A stretch of DNA of 64,000 nucleotides from Cupriavidus taiwanensis (GTDB taxonomy: Bacteria > Pseudomonadota > Gammaproteobacteria > Burkholderiales > Burkholderiaceae), in the NCBI RefSeq assembly GCF_900250075.1, contig NZ_LT977070.1, forward strand, positions 124,001 through 188,000, written 5' to 3'. The notes beneath the pieces were generated by a model that had not been told where the DNA came from, made no database searches, and saw only the letters and a list, made by a program, of their open reading frames with translations. Positions 44,869-54,600 of this stretch are shown here, piece after piece. Position numbers and translations under genes: made by a program. Every line of letters begins with the position of its first letter. The stretch's first letter is position 1.

Positions 44869-46857
44869 TCAGGGCGTGACGATGGCGAAGTTCGGCTCAG
44901 CCTTGTCCATCAGCCCCGCCCACGCCGCCAGCGCCTGCGGGTCGCCCTCGACGCGCGCGCGGCCGGCCTGGGTCTCGGCCTGCAGCGTGGCCTGGCCGGC
45001 CAGCACGCCCATCAGCACGGCGCGCGGCATGGTCAGTGTGGCCTGCGGCGCAGCATGCTGCGCGTCGGCCTTGTAGCGGAACACGCCGTTTTCGACGGTC
45101 AGCGCGAATCGCTTGCCGGTGTCCGGCTGTACCCAGTTCAGCGCCAGCGTCTTGCCGGCGGCGCGGTCGCCGTTCAGGCTGATCGCCAGGTAGTCCAGGA
45201 ACATGGTGTCGGTCATCGCGCGCAGCACGTCCGGGCTGCCGGCCCGGCGGCCGGTCCGGGGCGGGCCGCTGCGCAGCTCGGCGGCGCCGCTCAGGTAGGC
45301 GTTGCGCCAGGTCGACGATTCCGCCTGGTAGCCGAGCTGCTCCAGCGCATCGGCCTCGAGCTGGCGCGCCGCCTGGTTGGACGGTTCGGCAAAGACCACA
45401 TGCTTGACCACCTCGGCGACCCAGCGGTACTCGCCGCGCGCGTAGGCGGTGCTGGCCTGCTCCAGCACGCGCGCCGCGCCGCCCATGAATTCGACATAGC
45501 GCTTGCCCGCCTCTTCCGGCGGCAGCGGGTTCAGGTTGGCCGGGTTGGCGTCATACCAGCCCAGGTAGCGCTGATACACCGCCTTGGCGTTGTGGCTGAC
45601 GGTGCCGTAGTAGTCGCGCAGGTGCCACTCGCTCGCAAGCGACGGCGGCAGCTTCACGCGCTCGGCAATCTCGGCCGGCACATAGCCCAGGTTGGCCAGC
45701 CGCAGCGACTGGTCGTGGATGTACTTGTAGCCGTCGCGCTGCTTGCCCAGGTAGGTGACGATTTCCTGGCGGCCCCAGGTCGGCCAGTGGTGCTGCGCGA
45801 ACAGCACCTCGGTGCGGGCGCCGAAGCGGTCGATGGTCTCGTCCAGCGCGCGCCACCACTGGTTGGCGTCGCGCACCTGGGCGCCGCGGATGGTGTAGAG
45901 GTTGTGCAGGTTGTGGGTGGCGTCCTCGGCCGCGCACAAGGCCTTCCATTGGGGGAAGTACATCAGCATCTCGGCCGGGGCCTCGGTGCCCGGCGCCATC
46001 AGGAACTCGATCGGCACGCCGTCGATGGTGCGGGTCTCGCCGGTCTTGTGGATCAGGTCGGTCGGCGGGATCAGCGTCAGCGTGCCATGCGCGACGGCCT
46101 TGCCCAGGCCGGCATCGACCTGGCCGGTGGCCGAGCGCGGCAGGTTGATGCCATACATGTACTGCGCGCGCCGGCTCATGGCGGTGCCGGCGAAGACGTT
46201 CTCGCTGACGGCTTCCTCCATGAAGCCATCCGGCGCCAGCACCCTGACCCGTCCGGCCTTGACGTCGTCCTCGCTGATGACGCCCTTGACGCCGCCGAAG
46301 TGGTCGCCATGGCTGTGGGTGTAGATCACCGCCACCACCGGCTTCTTCGGCCGGTGCCGGAAGTAAAGCTCGAGGCCGGCGCGCGCGGTTTCCGTCGCGG
46401 TCAGCGGGTCGATCACGATCAGTCCGGACTCGCCTTCGATGATGGTCATGTTGGCGATATCGAAGCCGCGCACCTGGTAGATGCGGTCCGTGACCTGGAA
46501 CAGGCCGTGGTGCAGGTTGAGCCGGGCCTGGCGCCACAGGCTGGGATTGACCGTGGCCGGCGCGGTTTCCGGCTTGAGGAAATCGTAGGGGGCCAGCGCC
46601 CACACCACATTGCCTTTGGCGTCGCGGATCTCGGTGGTGTCGAGCGTGCCGATAAAGCCGCGGCGCGCCGCGTCGAAGTCGCGCCGGTCCTCGAACGGCA
46701 GCTGCTGCAGCACCGCGGCGTTGGCGCGGGCGGTGGCATCGGTGGCGGGCTTGCCGGCGCCGGGCGCGGCGGTGGCGGCAGCGGCGCTCCCGGCAAGGCT
46801 GAAGGTGGCGGCGGCCAGCGCGGTGGCGGCGGCGGCAAAGGCGGTCGGATACGGCAT
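44869..46857 (-). CDS. Alkyl sulfatase / metallo-beta-lactamase fold hydrolase (SdsA1/BDS1 type)
   Basis: A 662-residue exported enzyme. The signal peptide is MPYPTAFAAAATALAAATFS then LAGSAAAA. The metallo-beta-lactamase domain has VVAVIYTHSHGDHFGGVKGV (zinc ligands HxHxDH) near residue 195, after ANMTIIEGESGLIVIDPLTA. A helical dimer domain and a C-terminal SCP2-like domain (LALNWVQPDTGKRFALTVEN) follow, as in Pseudomonas SdsA1, which hydrolyses dodecyl sulfate to dodecanol and sulfate. The ATG preceded by AGGAGA is chosen; another ATG is six codons upstream. A TetR gene is divergent. Confidence 0.92.
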   Translation of the reverse strand: MPYPTAFAAAATALAAATFSLAGSAAAATAAPGAGKPATDATARANAAVLQQLPFEDRRDFDAARRGFIGTLDTTEIRDAKGNVVWALAPYDFLKPETAPATVNPSLWRQARLNLHHGLFQVTDRIYQVRGFDIANMTIIEGESGLIVIDPLTATETARAGLELYFRHRPKKPVVAVIYTHSHGDHFGGVKGVISEDDVKAGRVRVLAPDGFMEEAVSENVFAGTAMSRRAQYMYGINLPRSATGQVDAGLGKAVAHGTLTLIPPTDLIHKTGETRTIDGVPIEFLMAPGTEAPAEMLMYFPQWKALCAAEDATHNLHNLYTIRGAQVRDANQWWRALDETIDRFGARTEVLFAQHHWPTWGRQEIVTYLGKQRDGYKYIHDQSLRLANLGYVPAEIAERVKLPPSLASEWHLRDYYGTVSHNAKAVYQRYLGWYDANPANLNPLPPEEAGKRYVEFMGGAARVLEQASTAYARGEYRWVAEVVKHVVFAEPSNQAARQLEADALEQLGYQAESSTWRNAYLSGAAELRSGPPRTGRRAGSPDVLRAMTDTMFLDYLAISLNGDRAAGKTLALNWVQPDTGKRFALTVENGVFRYKADAQHAAPQATLTMPRAVLMGVLAGQATLQAETQAGRARVEGDPQALAAWAGLMDKAEPNFAIVTP

Positions 46858-46914
46858 CCTGGTCTCCTGGTTCATGCGCCGGGACGCTGTCGTGCGGCCG
46901 GCAACACTCACAAC

Positions 46915-46938
46915 ATTGTGCTGAACGTTCAGTACAAT
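46915..46938. promoter_or_regulatory. TetR-type operator between the sulfatase gene and its regulator
   Basis: A 24-base near-perfect palindrome: the 12-base core CTGAACGTTCAG is flanked by ATTGTg and tACAAT, with only one unmatched pair. It lies about 60 bases from the sulfatase start and 105 from the tetR start, where either promoter could be blocked. Confidence 0.8.
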
Positions 46939-47041
46939 TCAAGAGTTTGCTGGCAGACCTCGTCTACTGTCAAATAGAGCCCTGCCGCGGATCCCGCCTG
47001 CCGTCGCTGGCCGCGCCCCGCCCCACTTGCCGCCCCCACCC

Positions 47042-47686
47042 ATGCCTTCGATCCGCCAGTCCGCCGAACTCGCCGCTCCCACCCCTTCCGCGCCGGTCGC
47101 CAAGAACCGCCGCGGGCTGGAAACCCGCGAACGCGTGCTCGCGGTCACGCGCGGTCTGATCAGCGCGCACGGCTATGCCGAGGTGACGCTCGACCAGATT
47201 TCCGCCGAGGCCGGCGTCGCCAAGAGCAGCCTGCTCTGGCATTTCGGCAGCAAGGAGATGCTGCTGGCGGAGGCCGCCACCAGCCTGTTCCGGCAGATCG
47301 GCGAAGCGCTGGGCGCCGAACCGCACCAGGGCAGGACCGCGGCACGCCGGCTCGAAAACAGCTTCGACCGGGTCGCCGGCTACCTCACCGCCAATCCCGA
47401 AGCCAAGGGCGTGGTGCTGGCGCTGCTTTTCTCAGGCAGCGTGCCGGCCAGCGTGCGCGAGGAAATCCGCCGGAGCTGGGACAGCCACGTGCAAGACCTG
47501 GTGGCGGCGCTGTCGGCCCCCGGCCGACCGCTGCCTGCGTCGATGGCGCGCCTGATGATCGCCACCATCCACGGCTGCTACTGCCACTGGTATGCCAGCG
47601 ACCGCAGCGAACCGATCGCCGCCTTCCTGGCGCCGGCGCGCGAACTGTTCGGCGACTGGCTGCGCGAGCGCGACCGCGAGCGTTGA
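47042..47686 (+). CDS. TetR family transcriptional regulator
   Basis: A 214-residue repressor. The helix-turn-helix lies at RERVLAVTRGLISAHGYAEV then TLDQISAEAGVAKSSLLWHF (residues about 30-70); the rest is a helical ligand-binding domain. The ATG of MPSIRQSAE is chosen; another ATG is five codons earlier and neither has a clear ribosome binding site. It probably represses the divergent alkyl sulfatase gene in the absence of a long-chain alcohol, fatty acid or detergent. Its stop codon abuts that of the convergent cyclodeaminase gene. Confidence 0.88.
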   Translation: MPSIRQSAELAAPTPSAPVAKNRRGLETRERVLAVTRGLISAHGYAEVTLDQISAEAGVAKSSLLWHFGSKEMLLAEAATSLFRQIGEALGAEPHQGRTAARRLENSFDRVAGYLTANPEAKGVVLALLFSGSVPASVREEIRRSWDSHVQDLVAALSAPGRPLPASMARLMIATIHGCYCHWYASDRSEPIAAFLAPARELFGDWLRERDRER

Positions 47687-48640
47687 TCAGGCGCGGCTGA
47701 CGAGCACGCACGCGGCCAGGTCCCACAGCGCATAGCCCACGCTCTTGAACACCAGCGGGCTGCCGGTGCGCGCGCGGATTGCGTCGGCCTGGAGGATCGC
47801 ACTCTCGAACGGCTGCACCTCGGCCCAGTCGATGCCGGCCTGCAGCAGGTCGCCGGCCTCGTCCTCGATGCCGAACAGGGTATCGGCCAGCAAACGGCCA
47901 TGGTCCGCGGCGGCATGGCAAAGTGCCGGCGGCAGCTCGCACATGTCCGGCCGGAACGCACCGACCGCGGCGATGAAGTGATGGTCGCGCCAGAGCCCGC
48001 TGTTCAGGTCCGGCAGCACCGGGCTGCGGCTGGACGTCACCGTGACCACCATCGACACGCGCGGCAACACCGCCGCGACCGATTCGGCCACCTGCGCTTC
48101 CGCCCCCAGCGTGCGTGCATGCGCGGCCAGTGCCTCGGCCTTGTCGCGCGTGCGCGAATGCAGCCACAGCCGGCGCACGCCCAGCCCGGCGACGAACGCC
48201 TCCAGGTGCGTCAGCGCCTGCACCCCCGCGCCGACGATCAGCAGCTCGCCGTCCGGGCGCGCGGCAAAGCGCTGCGCCGCCAGCAGCGACACCGCCGCGG
48301 TGCGCCGCCCCGTCACGGTGGGACCGTCGAGCATGGCGATGCGCGCGCCGGTATGCGCGTCGGCCACCACCACTTCGCCGAGGATGCTGGGCAAGCCGCG
48401 CTGCGGGTTGCCGGGATGCACGGTGATGTTCTTGGTCATCACCAGCTCGCGGTTGCGCGCGGGCATCACCAGCAGCGTGCCCGCGCCCTGCTGCGCATCG
48501 CCGACCGGCAGCGCGATGCGCGGCGGCGCCATGGCGCTGCCGTCGCGCAGCTCGGCCAGCATGTCGGCGATGGCTTGCGCCAGTTCGGGATACGGCAGGC
48601 GCGCCGCGGTGGCGGCGGCATCGAGGGCAACGAGGGACAT
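47687..48640 (-). CDS. Ornithine cyclodeaminase / mu-crystallin family protein
   Basis: A 317-residue NAD(P)-dependent enzyme. The dinucleotide-binding loop is ELLIVGAGVQALTHLEAFVA near residue 128. Upstream are NRELVMTKNITVHPGNPQRG and the family segment MLDGPTVTGRRTAAVSLLAA; downstream RVSMVVTVTSSRSPVLPDLN and HHFIAAVGAFRPDMCELP. Families with this fold include ornithine cyclodeaminase, delta-1-pyrroline-2-carboxylate or 1-piperideine-2-carboxylate reductases and opine-forming enzymes, so the exact reaction cannot be assigned. The gene stands alone between tetR and pbpC. Confidence 0.88.
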   Translation of the reverse strand: MSLVALDAAATAARLPYPELAQAIADMLAELRDGSAMAPPRIALPVGDAQQGAGTLLVMPARNRELVMTKNITVHPGNPQRGLPSILGEVVVADAHTGARIAMLDGPTVTGRRTAAVSLLAAQRFAARPDGELLIVGAGVQALTHLEAFVAGLGVRRLWLHSRTRDKAEALAAHARTLGAEAQVAESVAAVLPRVSMVVTVTSSRSPVLPDLNSGLWRDHHFIAAVGAFRPDMCELPPALCHAAADHGRLLADTLFGIEDEAGDLLQAGIDWAEVQPFESAILQADAIRARTGSPLVFKSVGYALWDLAACVLVSRA

Positions 48641-48732
48641 GCGCGGGCTCCTGCGGGATATGACGAAGCGCCATTATTGCCCACGGCCAGCGGCGTTGGC
48701 CGCGGCGCGGTCCGATCCCTCCGATATGGGCC

Positions 48733-50958
48733 TCAGCGCCGGGCCGCGGGCGCGGGCGCGCGCACCGAAGCGCCGCGCACTTCGATGCCGATGCGGTCCA
48801 CCACCTTGCCGGCGGCATCGAGCAGCTCCACCTGGTGCCGGCCCGGCCAGGGCAGCCACGCCACCTCGCCGCCGCGCCCGAGCGGCTTGCCGTCCATGCG
48901 CCAGCTGACCGCGCGCGCCGATTGGCCGGCCACGCCCTGCGCATGGAACCACACCCGCTGCGCGGCCGGCGGCATGTCGGGATCGAGCGCGAACACGGTG
49001 CCGTCGGCCGGCGTGGCGATCATGGGCGCGCCCGGTCGCGCGGCGGGCGCCGCCACGCTGACGTGCCGGACCGCGGTGCCCGCCAGGAATACTTCATCGC
49101 GCGCGGGCTCCAGCCCGTCGTCGAAGCGCAGCGCCACGCGCTCCACGCCGGCAGGCATGGCCGGCGCCTGGCTTGGTTGCGCGCGGTGCAGGACTTCCAT
49201 CACGTCGTGCCACACCGGGGCCGCGCCCGACACCCCCGACACGTCGCGCATGCTGGCACCGCTGGCGTTGCCGACCCACACGCCCACGGTGTAGTGCTGC
49301 GACCAGCCGATGCACCAGTTGTCGCGCATGTCCTTGCTGGTGCCGGTCTTGACCGCGGTCCAGAAGCGCGTGGTGAGCGGGCTGTCGAGGCCGAAGGTGC
49401 GGGCGCGGGCGTGGCGGTCGGACAGGATGTCGGCGATCACGTAGCTGGCGCCCGGCTGCATCACGGCCTTTGCCGGCACGGCCGGCGACCCTTGCCGCAA
49501 CCGGGGCGGCGCGTAGCTGCCGCCATTGGCGAGCGCGCGGTAGGCATTGGTCAGCGCCAGCAGCGACACATCCGCACTGCCCAGCGCCAGGCTGTAGCCG
49601 TAGTAGTCGCCCGCCTCGGTCAGCGGCAGCCCCAGCGCCACCAGGCGCTTGTGGAAGCGGTGCGGGGTCACCATCACCAGCGTGCGCACCGCCGGCACGT
49701 TCAGCGATGCGGCCAGCGACGCGCGCAGGCTGACCCAGCCGGCATAGCGGTGGTCGTAGTTCTGCGGCACGTAGAGCCCGCCGCCGACCGGCAGGTTCAC
49801 CGGCCGGTCATCGAGCAGCGAGGCCGCGGTCAGCCGCTTCTCTTCGAGCGCCTGCTCGTACAGGAACGGCTTGAGCGTCGATCCCGCCTGGCGCAGCGCC
49901 GCCGCGTGGTCCACCTGCGCGGCGCCGGACAGCGTGCCGGACGAGCCCACGTAGGCCAGCACGTCGCCGCTGGCGTTGTCGATCACCACCACCGCGCCGT
50001 CCTCGACATTGCGTCCGGCCAGTTCGCGCAGGTGGCGGTCCAGGCTGGCCATGGCAGCGCGCTGCAGGCGGGCGTCGAGCGTCGACGCGATGCGCGCCGG
50101 CATGGCGGCGCCGGCCGGCAGCCGCGCGCGCGTCTCGCCGACCAGGTGCCGCGACAGGTGCGGCGCCAGCTGCCGGAACCCCGCCGCTGGCGCGCCCGCC
50201 GCGGCGCGCTGCGCCACCGGGCCGGTGCGCAGCAGCGCCAGTTGCGCAAAGCCTTCCAGGCCGTCGCACTCGCGCGGCAGGCGCATCTCGCGCAGGATGC
50301 CGCAGGCGCGGCTGGCCACCTGCGCGGCGCGCGCATTGGGCGCGCGCACCAGCGCCACCGCCAGCGCCGATTCGCGCGCATCGAGCCCCTCCGGGAATTT
50401 GCCGAACAGCACCTGCGACATCGCCGACAGGCCCACCAGTTCGCCGCGGAACGGCACCAGGTTCAGGTAAGCCTCGAGGATCTGGTCCTTGCTCCAGCTG
50501 CGTTCCAGCACCGCGGCACCGGCGGCCTGCCCGAGCTTCTGCGTCAGGCTGCGCCCCTGCCCCGGCGCGCCCGGCCGGCGCAGGTCCTCGTCGAGCAGTC
50601 CGGCCAGCTGCATCGTCAGCGTGGAAGCCCCGCGCGTGCGCGTGTTCCACAGGTTGGCCCAGGCCGCAGCGGCCACGCCGTGCCAGTCGACGCCGCTGTG
50701 CGCATAGAAGCGCCGGTCCTCCGACAGCACGATGGCCGTGCGCAGCGCGGGCGAGGTCTCGGCCAGCGCCACCCAGTCGCCGCGGCGGGCGCGGAAGTCG
50801 TCGCGCACACGGCCCACCGGCTCGCCGTCGCGGTCCAGCACCACCACGTCGGCGCTGCGCCAGTCGGCGCGCACCTGCGCGAAGGTGGGCAAGGCCGCGG
50901 CCGGCGCCGGCCAGGCCAGCGCCGTCGCCATCGCAACCAGGGCCAGGCGCCGCGTCAT
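48733..50958 (-). CDS. pbpC: Penicillin-binding protein 1C
   Basis: A 741-residue bifunctional peptidoglycan synthase. After a signal/anchor segment (LALVAMATALAWPAPAAAL), the glycosyltransferase domain shows SEDRRFYAHSGVDWHGVAAA and RGASTLTMQLAGLL. The transpeptidase domain has SxxK in RQAGSTLKPFLYEQAL, SxN in AASLNVPAVRT, and KTGTSKDMRDNW. A C-terminal BiPBP_C domain (AVSWRMDGKPLGRGGEVAWL) completes the PBP1c layout. PBP1c is typically encoded beside bacterial alpha-2-macroglobulin, as here. It overlaps the YhhN-family gene by 4 bases. Confidence 0.93.
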   Translation of the reverse strand: MTRRLALVAMATALAWPAPAAALPTFAQVRADWRSADVVVLDRDGEPVGRVRDDFRARRGDWVALAETSPALRTAIVLSEDRRFYAHSGVDWHGVAAAAWANLWNTRTRGASTLTMQLAGLLDEDLRRPGAPGQGRSLTQKLGQAAGAAVLERSWSKDQILEAYLNLVPFRGELVGLSAMSQVLFGKFPEGLDARESALAVALVRAPNARAAQVASRACGILREMRLPRECDGLEGFAQLALLRTGPVAQRAAAGAPAAGFRQLAPHLSRHLVGETRARLPAGAAMPARIASTLDARLQRAAMASLDRHLRELAGRNVEDGAVVVIDNASGDVLAYVGSSGTLSGAAQVDHAAALRQAGSTLKPFLYEQALEEKRLTAASLLDDRPVNLPVGGGLYVPQNYDHRYAGWVSLRASLAASLNVPAVRTLVMVTPHRFHKRLVALGLPLTEAGDYYGYSLALGSADVSLLALTNAYRALANGGSYAPPRLRQGSPAVPAKAVMQPGASYVIADILSDRHARARTFGLDSPLTTRFWTAVKTGTSKDMRDNWCIGWSQHYTVGVWVGNASGASMRDVSGVSGAAPVWHDVMEVLHRAQPSQAPAMPAGVERVALRFDDGLEPARDEVFLAGTAVRHVSVAAPAARPGAPMIATPADGTVFALDPDMPPAAQRVWFHAQGVAGQSARAVSWRMDGKPLGRGGEVAWLPWPGRHQVELLDAAGKVVDRIGIEVRGASVRAPAPAARR

Positions 50959-51659
50959 GGCTGCGTGCGTCCCGATGCCAGCCCGGCCACCAGCAGCACC
51001 TGCGCCGCGGCGTAGGTCCACCAGATGCCGAGCTGGAACGATTCGAACGGCACCAGGAAGCGCGCGATGCCGATCATCAGGTCCGACGCGGCAAAGCACA
51101 GCGCGCCCAGCGCCGCCAGCGGCGTGGGCAGGCGCGCCACCAGCGCGCTGCACACCATCGCGGCCAGCACGCCCACGTACAGTGTCACCGGCACGGCGAG
51201 CGTGCCGAGGTTGGGCCAGAAGCGGCCCAGCATGGTGCCCGCCACGCCGAGCATGGCGCCGCAGGCAATCAGCCGGTGCGGGCGGGTGTCGCCCGCCAGC
51301 GGCACCAGCAGGCGCAGGTAGGCCAGGTGCGCCAGCAGGAAGGCGCCGAGCCCGCCGACGAACGAAAACGACAGCGTCGGCAGCGCCAGCAGGAAATCGC
51401 CCAGCGCCGAGCACAGCAGCGCCGTGACCAGCCAGCGGCGCTCGCCGGGCACGCGATGGAACCACGCGGCGCGCGCCAGCAGCACCGCCATCGCCGTCTT
51501 CCATGCCGGCTGCATGGCGATATGCCCGGTCAGCGGCGCGCCGTCGGGCAGGTCCAGCGCCACCTGCACCAGCAGCGCGCCGTAGATGAGGCCAGCCATT
51601 GCGCCCGCGAGCCACCACTCGCGCACGCGCGCCGGCATCATCGCGGAAAGCCAGCTCAT
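50955..51659 (-). CDS. YhhN family membrane protein (lysoplasmalogenase-like)
   Basis: A 234-residue protein with about seven or eight membrane helices. Family motifs: MQPAWKTAMAVLLA near residue 52, LVTALLCSALGDFLLALP near 78, and ALGALCFAASDLMIGIARFL near 178, which contains the acid residues of the YhhN/TMEM86 superfamily. Members cleave the vinyl-ether bond of lysoplasmalogens in animals; the bacterial role is unclear. ATGA overlaps join it to the alpha-2-macroglobulin gene on one side and pbpC on the other. Its place between the two is unusual. Confidence 0.85.
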   Translation of the reverse strand: MSWLSAMMPARVREWWLAGAMAGLIYGALLVQVALDLPDGAPLTGHIAMQPAWKTAMAVLLARAAWFHRVPGERRWLVTALLCSALGDFLLALPTLSFSFVGGLGAFLLAHLAYLRLLVPLAGDTRPHRLIACGAMLGVAGTMLGRFWPNLGTLAVPVTLYVGVLAAMVCSALVARLPTPLAALGALCFAASDLMIGIARFLVPFESFQLGIWWTYAAAQVLLVAGLASGRTQP

Positions 51660-54600
51660 GGGCGCGCCCCGACCGCCAGCCGCGCATTGGGCGCCACGCC
51701 GAACACGTCCGGCGCGTACATCGCTTCGACCCGCGTGGGCGGCAGCGCGAAGTCGCCGGCGTTGTTCAGCCGCACCGTGTATTCGACCGAGACCTTGCCC
51801 TTGGGCAGGTAGCCGAAGTACTCGCGGTAGGCCTGCGGCGTGCGTTCGACATAGGCCGGCCAGGCCGCGCCCTGGCGCCGCTCGCCGCGCGTGGCGATGG
51901 CCGAGTCGCGGCCCAGGCCGCTGCCGAGGATGGTGGCGCCGGCGGGTACCGGATCGCTGACCACCACCCAGGTCATGTCGGCCTGCGCATCGATCTCCAG
52001 CTTGACGCGATAGACGTCGCCGCGCGACCACTTGCCCGGCACCGCCTGCTCCTGCGCCGTCACGGTGCGCTGGATGCGGTAGCCCGCGGCCAGCGGCGCG
52101 GTCACAGGCACCGCGGCCATGGCGCGCACCGTGGCCCAAGGCTGGCCGGCGCCGGCCTGTTCCACCTGCAGCGTGCCGCCCTCGGCACCAGCCGGCCACG
52201 GCAGCTCGACGCTGCCCTGCGCCACGCCGTCGCTACGCTGTGCGCGCGCCCAATCGACACTGCCGAAACTGCGCGCGGCGTCGCCGGCATGGCTGATGCT
52301 GGCGCGCGTGGTGCCGGCCACCGGGGTCTTCTCGAACGCCTGCGCAAAGCGCGTCACCGCCAGCATGCCCCAGGCATTGGCGGTGGTGGTGCCCCAGGCG
52401 CCATGCACCTGGCGTCCCAGCAGCCCGGTGGCCAGTTGCGGCGCGTCGTCCTTCCAGCCCGGCAGTTCCGACGCCAGCGCCAGCAGGCGCGCGGCGTTGA
52501 CGTCGCCGCCGGCCATCATCCACCACCAGTTGTCGTTGCGCTCGGTGGAGAACGCCAGGCGCGTGCCCTGCACCGTCAGGCGCGAGCGCAGCAGCTGCTG
52601 CGCCTCGGCCAGGCGCTGCTCGCGCTGCGGGATGTCCTGCACGCGCGTCAGCAGCAGGGTCCAGTCCAGCAGCGCGGAGGTCGGCCATTGCGCCGGCAGG
52701 ATCTGGATCGATCCGAGCATGCGCGCCTGCGCGTGGCCGGTGCGCGACAGCGCCTCGAGCGCGGCCAGCTTGCGCACCTCCAGGTACTGCGTGCCGCCTG
52801 CCGGCGACCAGCTGTCGCGGCGGATGCGGCCCTCGACGAAGTCGGCCAGGCCGCGCTCCATCTGCGCGCGCTGCGCGTCGGGAATGCGCAGCGCCTGCCC
52901 GGCGCGCGCGGCCTCGTCGGTCACCGCCAGCAGGTAGGCGGTCAGCACTTCGCTGCCGTAGTCGCTGTCGCTGTTCAGCGGGAAGTACGAGGCCAGGCCG
53001 TTGGCATCGAGGTAGGACGGCAGCTGCGCCATCAGCGCCTCCCAGGCGGCGCCGTCGTTCAGGCCGATGGCTTTCGAGGCGCGCTGCTCCAGGCAGGTGA
53101 ACGGGTAGTTGCGGAACCACTCGCGCACGCCCGGCATGCCGCCCGCCAGCGACGACTGGAAGTTGACCTGCACCCCGCCGCGCACCTTGCCGGCCGGGTC
53201 GGCCAGCGCGCCCGGCGGCGCCTTGACCGGGATCGACAGCGACGGCGCCACCTGTGCCAGCGTGGCCTGCTGCACCGTGACCGGCACCGCCGGCACGATC
53301 TGCTGCGACACCTTGATGCGGTCGGAAGCGCCTCCGGCGCCTTGCTCGCTGGCCTGCACTTCCCACATCACGGTGCCGCTGCGCGCGTAGGCCAGCAGCG
53401 CGGGCGCGGTCACGTCCCAGCCGATCTCGCGCGCTTCGCCCGCGGGAATCTGCACGGTCTGCGCGGGCAGGCCGGCTTCATTGCCGAGCAGGGTGCCGCG
53501 CGCGCTGGCCTGCACCGTCATCGCACGCCTGGTGGTATTGCGCAGCGTGAACATGGCGCGGTAGCGGTCGTCCTCGCGCACCAGCGGCGGCAGGCCGGAG
53601 ATCACCTGCAGGTCCTGCGTGGCGGCGATGGTGGCGCTGCCGGTGCCGAAGCGGCCCAGGCCCAGGTCCGCCACCGCGACGATGCGGAAGCTGGTGAGCG
53701 AATCGTTGAGCGGCACCTCGACGCTGGCCCGGCCCTCGGCATCGAGCTGCACGCGCGGGTTCCACACCAGCAGCGTGTCGAACAGCTCGCGCGTCGGGCT
53801 CTTGCCCCCGCCGCCGCCGGCCGGCACCGCCTTGCGACCATAGTGGCGGCGCCCGATGATCTCCATCTGCGCGGTCGAGGTTTCCACGCCGTAGCCGCGC
53901 CGCTGCAGCATCGCGTCGAGCAGGTCCCAGCTGGTGTTGGGCATCAGTTCCAGCAGCGCCTGGTCCACCGCGGCGAGCGCCACTTCGCCGTTGGCGGCGG
54001 GCTTGCCGTCGGGCAGCCTGACCTGGATCGCCACGCGCGCCTTGCCGCGCACCGGGTAGCTGGTCTTGTCCGGGGTCACCGCGACGTCGAGCCGGTGGCC
54101 GGCATTGCCGACGCGGATCTCGGCCAGCCCCAGCCGGAAGGCCGGCTTGGACAGGTCGACCAGCGCGGTCGGCGCCGCATACTCGCGCCCTTCGCTGCGG
54201 AACGCGCGCCACCACTCGCCCGGCTGGCGCCAGCCCCAGGTGAAGAACGAATACCACGGCACTTCGTGCAGGCGCCCGCGCAACGCCAGCACCGAGACGT
54301 AGACGTTGGGCCCCCACTCCGGCTTCACCTGCACGCGCACGGTCGGATCGCTGCCGTGCAGTTCCACCACCTGGGTCTGGTAGATGCCTTCGCGCTCCAC
54401 CGCCACCAGCGCGGTGGCGTGGCGGAACGGCATGCGCACCTGGAACACCGCGGTGTCGCCCGGCGCGTAGGACTTCTTCTCCGGCAGCAGGTCGATGCGG
54501 TCATGGTTCTCGCCGCCGAACCAGAGCTCGCCCTGGCGCGTGACCCACACCGTGGTGGCGGCCTGCGCGGTGCGGCCATCCTTGTCGCGCGCGTTCGCCA

